A program made the position numbers and the translations under genes. Source: Holacanthus passer (lineage: Eukaryota > Chordata > Actinopteri > Pomacanthidae). Taken from it: 64,000 nucleotides of DNA. Positions within the stretch are counted from its first letter, which is position 1; every line of letters begins with the position of its first letter. Location: positions 1 to 64,000 of the forward strand of contig JAFREQ010000269.1 of assembly GCA_025331565.1 (NCBI GenBank). The letters are read 5' to 3'. Below, in pieces: positions 63,860 to 64,000 of the stretch. The notes under the pieces are model-generated. The model made no database searches. It was not told where the DNA came from and saw only the letters and a program-made list of their open reading frames with translations.

Positions 63860-63940
63860 AGCTAAAAGAGAGAAAGTTGATGTAATAAAAATACAGTCCA
63901 TCAACACAGTGCAATAATCTTTCCATTTTTTTCCCTCAAG
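63860..63940 (+). other. end of the intron with acceptor of the last visible exon
   Basis: The polypyrimidine tract CCATTTTTTTCCCTCAAG immediately precedes the exon at 63,941, directly downstream of the inserted element. Confidence 0.5.
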
Positions 63941-64000
63941 GCCCCTACATATAAGGAAAAATCCCCTGATGAATCTGACAACACAGACTATAATGATTCA

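Larger units (their letters stand above)
55911..64000 (+). pseudogene. downstream exons of the SET gene: coiled coil and acidic Ser-rich linker (runs off the window)
   Basis: Five exons, all phase 0 with good splice sites, lie downstream on the same strand. 55,911-56,063 is a Lys/Glu/Gln-rich helix (RKDHEKCFNRHKIAEEQRNA, then LLKHAKLAQKLAELDAL). 58,263-58,319 reads LTSQSPLDDAIAEEYDDIQ. 58,481-58,555 reads PLASSDASSDESTINSGEPS. 58,944-59,045 contains a TAG at 58,995-58,997. 63,941-64,000 reads APTYKEKSPDESDNTDYNDS and continues past the edge. The consistent phase argues that they belong to one gene. The acidic, Ser-rich linker resembles that of fish proteins joining a KMT5A-like SET domain to a C-terminal zinc-finger/recombinase-like part, but that part lies outside the window. 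The link to the SET exons is not proven, because the 55,012 exon ends in a stop. Confidence 0.55.

Overview
The window looks like a stretch of a percomorph teleost nuclear genome. Several interspersed repeats are of kinds I associate with percomorph fish. There are long CA/GT microsatellites, L2-type LINE fragments, Tc1/mariner, hAT, piggyBac and CACTA-type DNA transposons, and a KMT5A-like SET-domain gene of a sort I recall as multicopy in fish. No bacterial-style gene organisation, rRNA, tRNA or CRISPR array is visible. Almost all recognisable coding sequence is transposon-derived and broken.

Left part (1-14,600). A coiled-coil pseudogene (minus, 1-648) is followed by an L2-like LINE (1,821-4,315). 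Next is a C2H2/Transposase_21 (CACTA-type) transposase, cut in two by a second 3.8 kb element at 6,699-10,505. That insert has CACTG-type inverted ends and a TT target duplication, carries a spliced-looking minus-strand gene, and itself contains a MITE. A fragment of a different CACTA-like transposase and a piggyBac transposase remnant follow.

Middle (14,600-46,500). This is mostly intergenic. It holds microsatellites, LINE 3' tails, percomorph repeats, two solo LTRs of one family in opposite orientation (each with a perfect 5-bp target duplication), a decayed LINE with an esterase-like and an APE-type segment, a minisatellite and a Tc1/mariner relic. One unassigned spliced-looking exon lies at 17,331-17,484.

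Right part (46,500-64,000). A nearly complete hAT element (46,710-49,115, exact 8-bp target duplication) carries a ZBED-type transposase with two frameshifts. A hAT-type MITE follows. A multi-exon plus-strand KMT5A-like SET gene runs from about 51.8 kb past the window edge; its splice sites are kept but its exons carry stop codons. The last intron of that gene holds a MITE and a 3.7 kb element (60,170-63,854). This element has imperfect inverted repeats of roughly 150 bp and encodes a decayed multicopy animal protein with a DTDV / GCDSTS core and a C-terminal CXC cysteine domain. It is the best candidate here for a poorly described mobile system, because I see no DDE transposase, reverse transcriptase or recombinase in it.

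All calls come from reading the sequence and its translations and from recollection of protein and repeat families; no database search was run.
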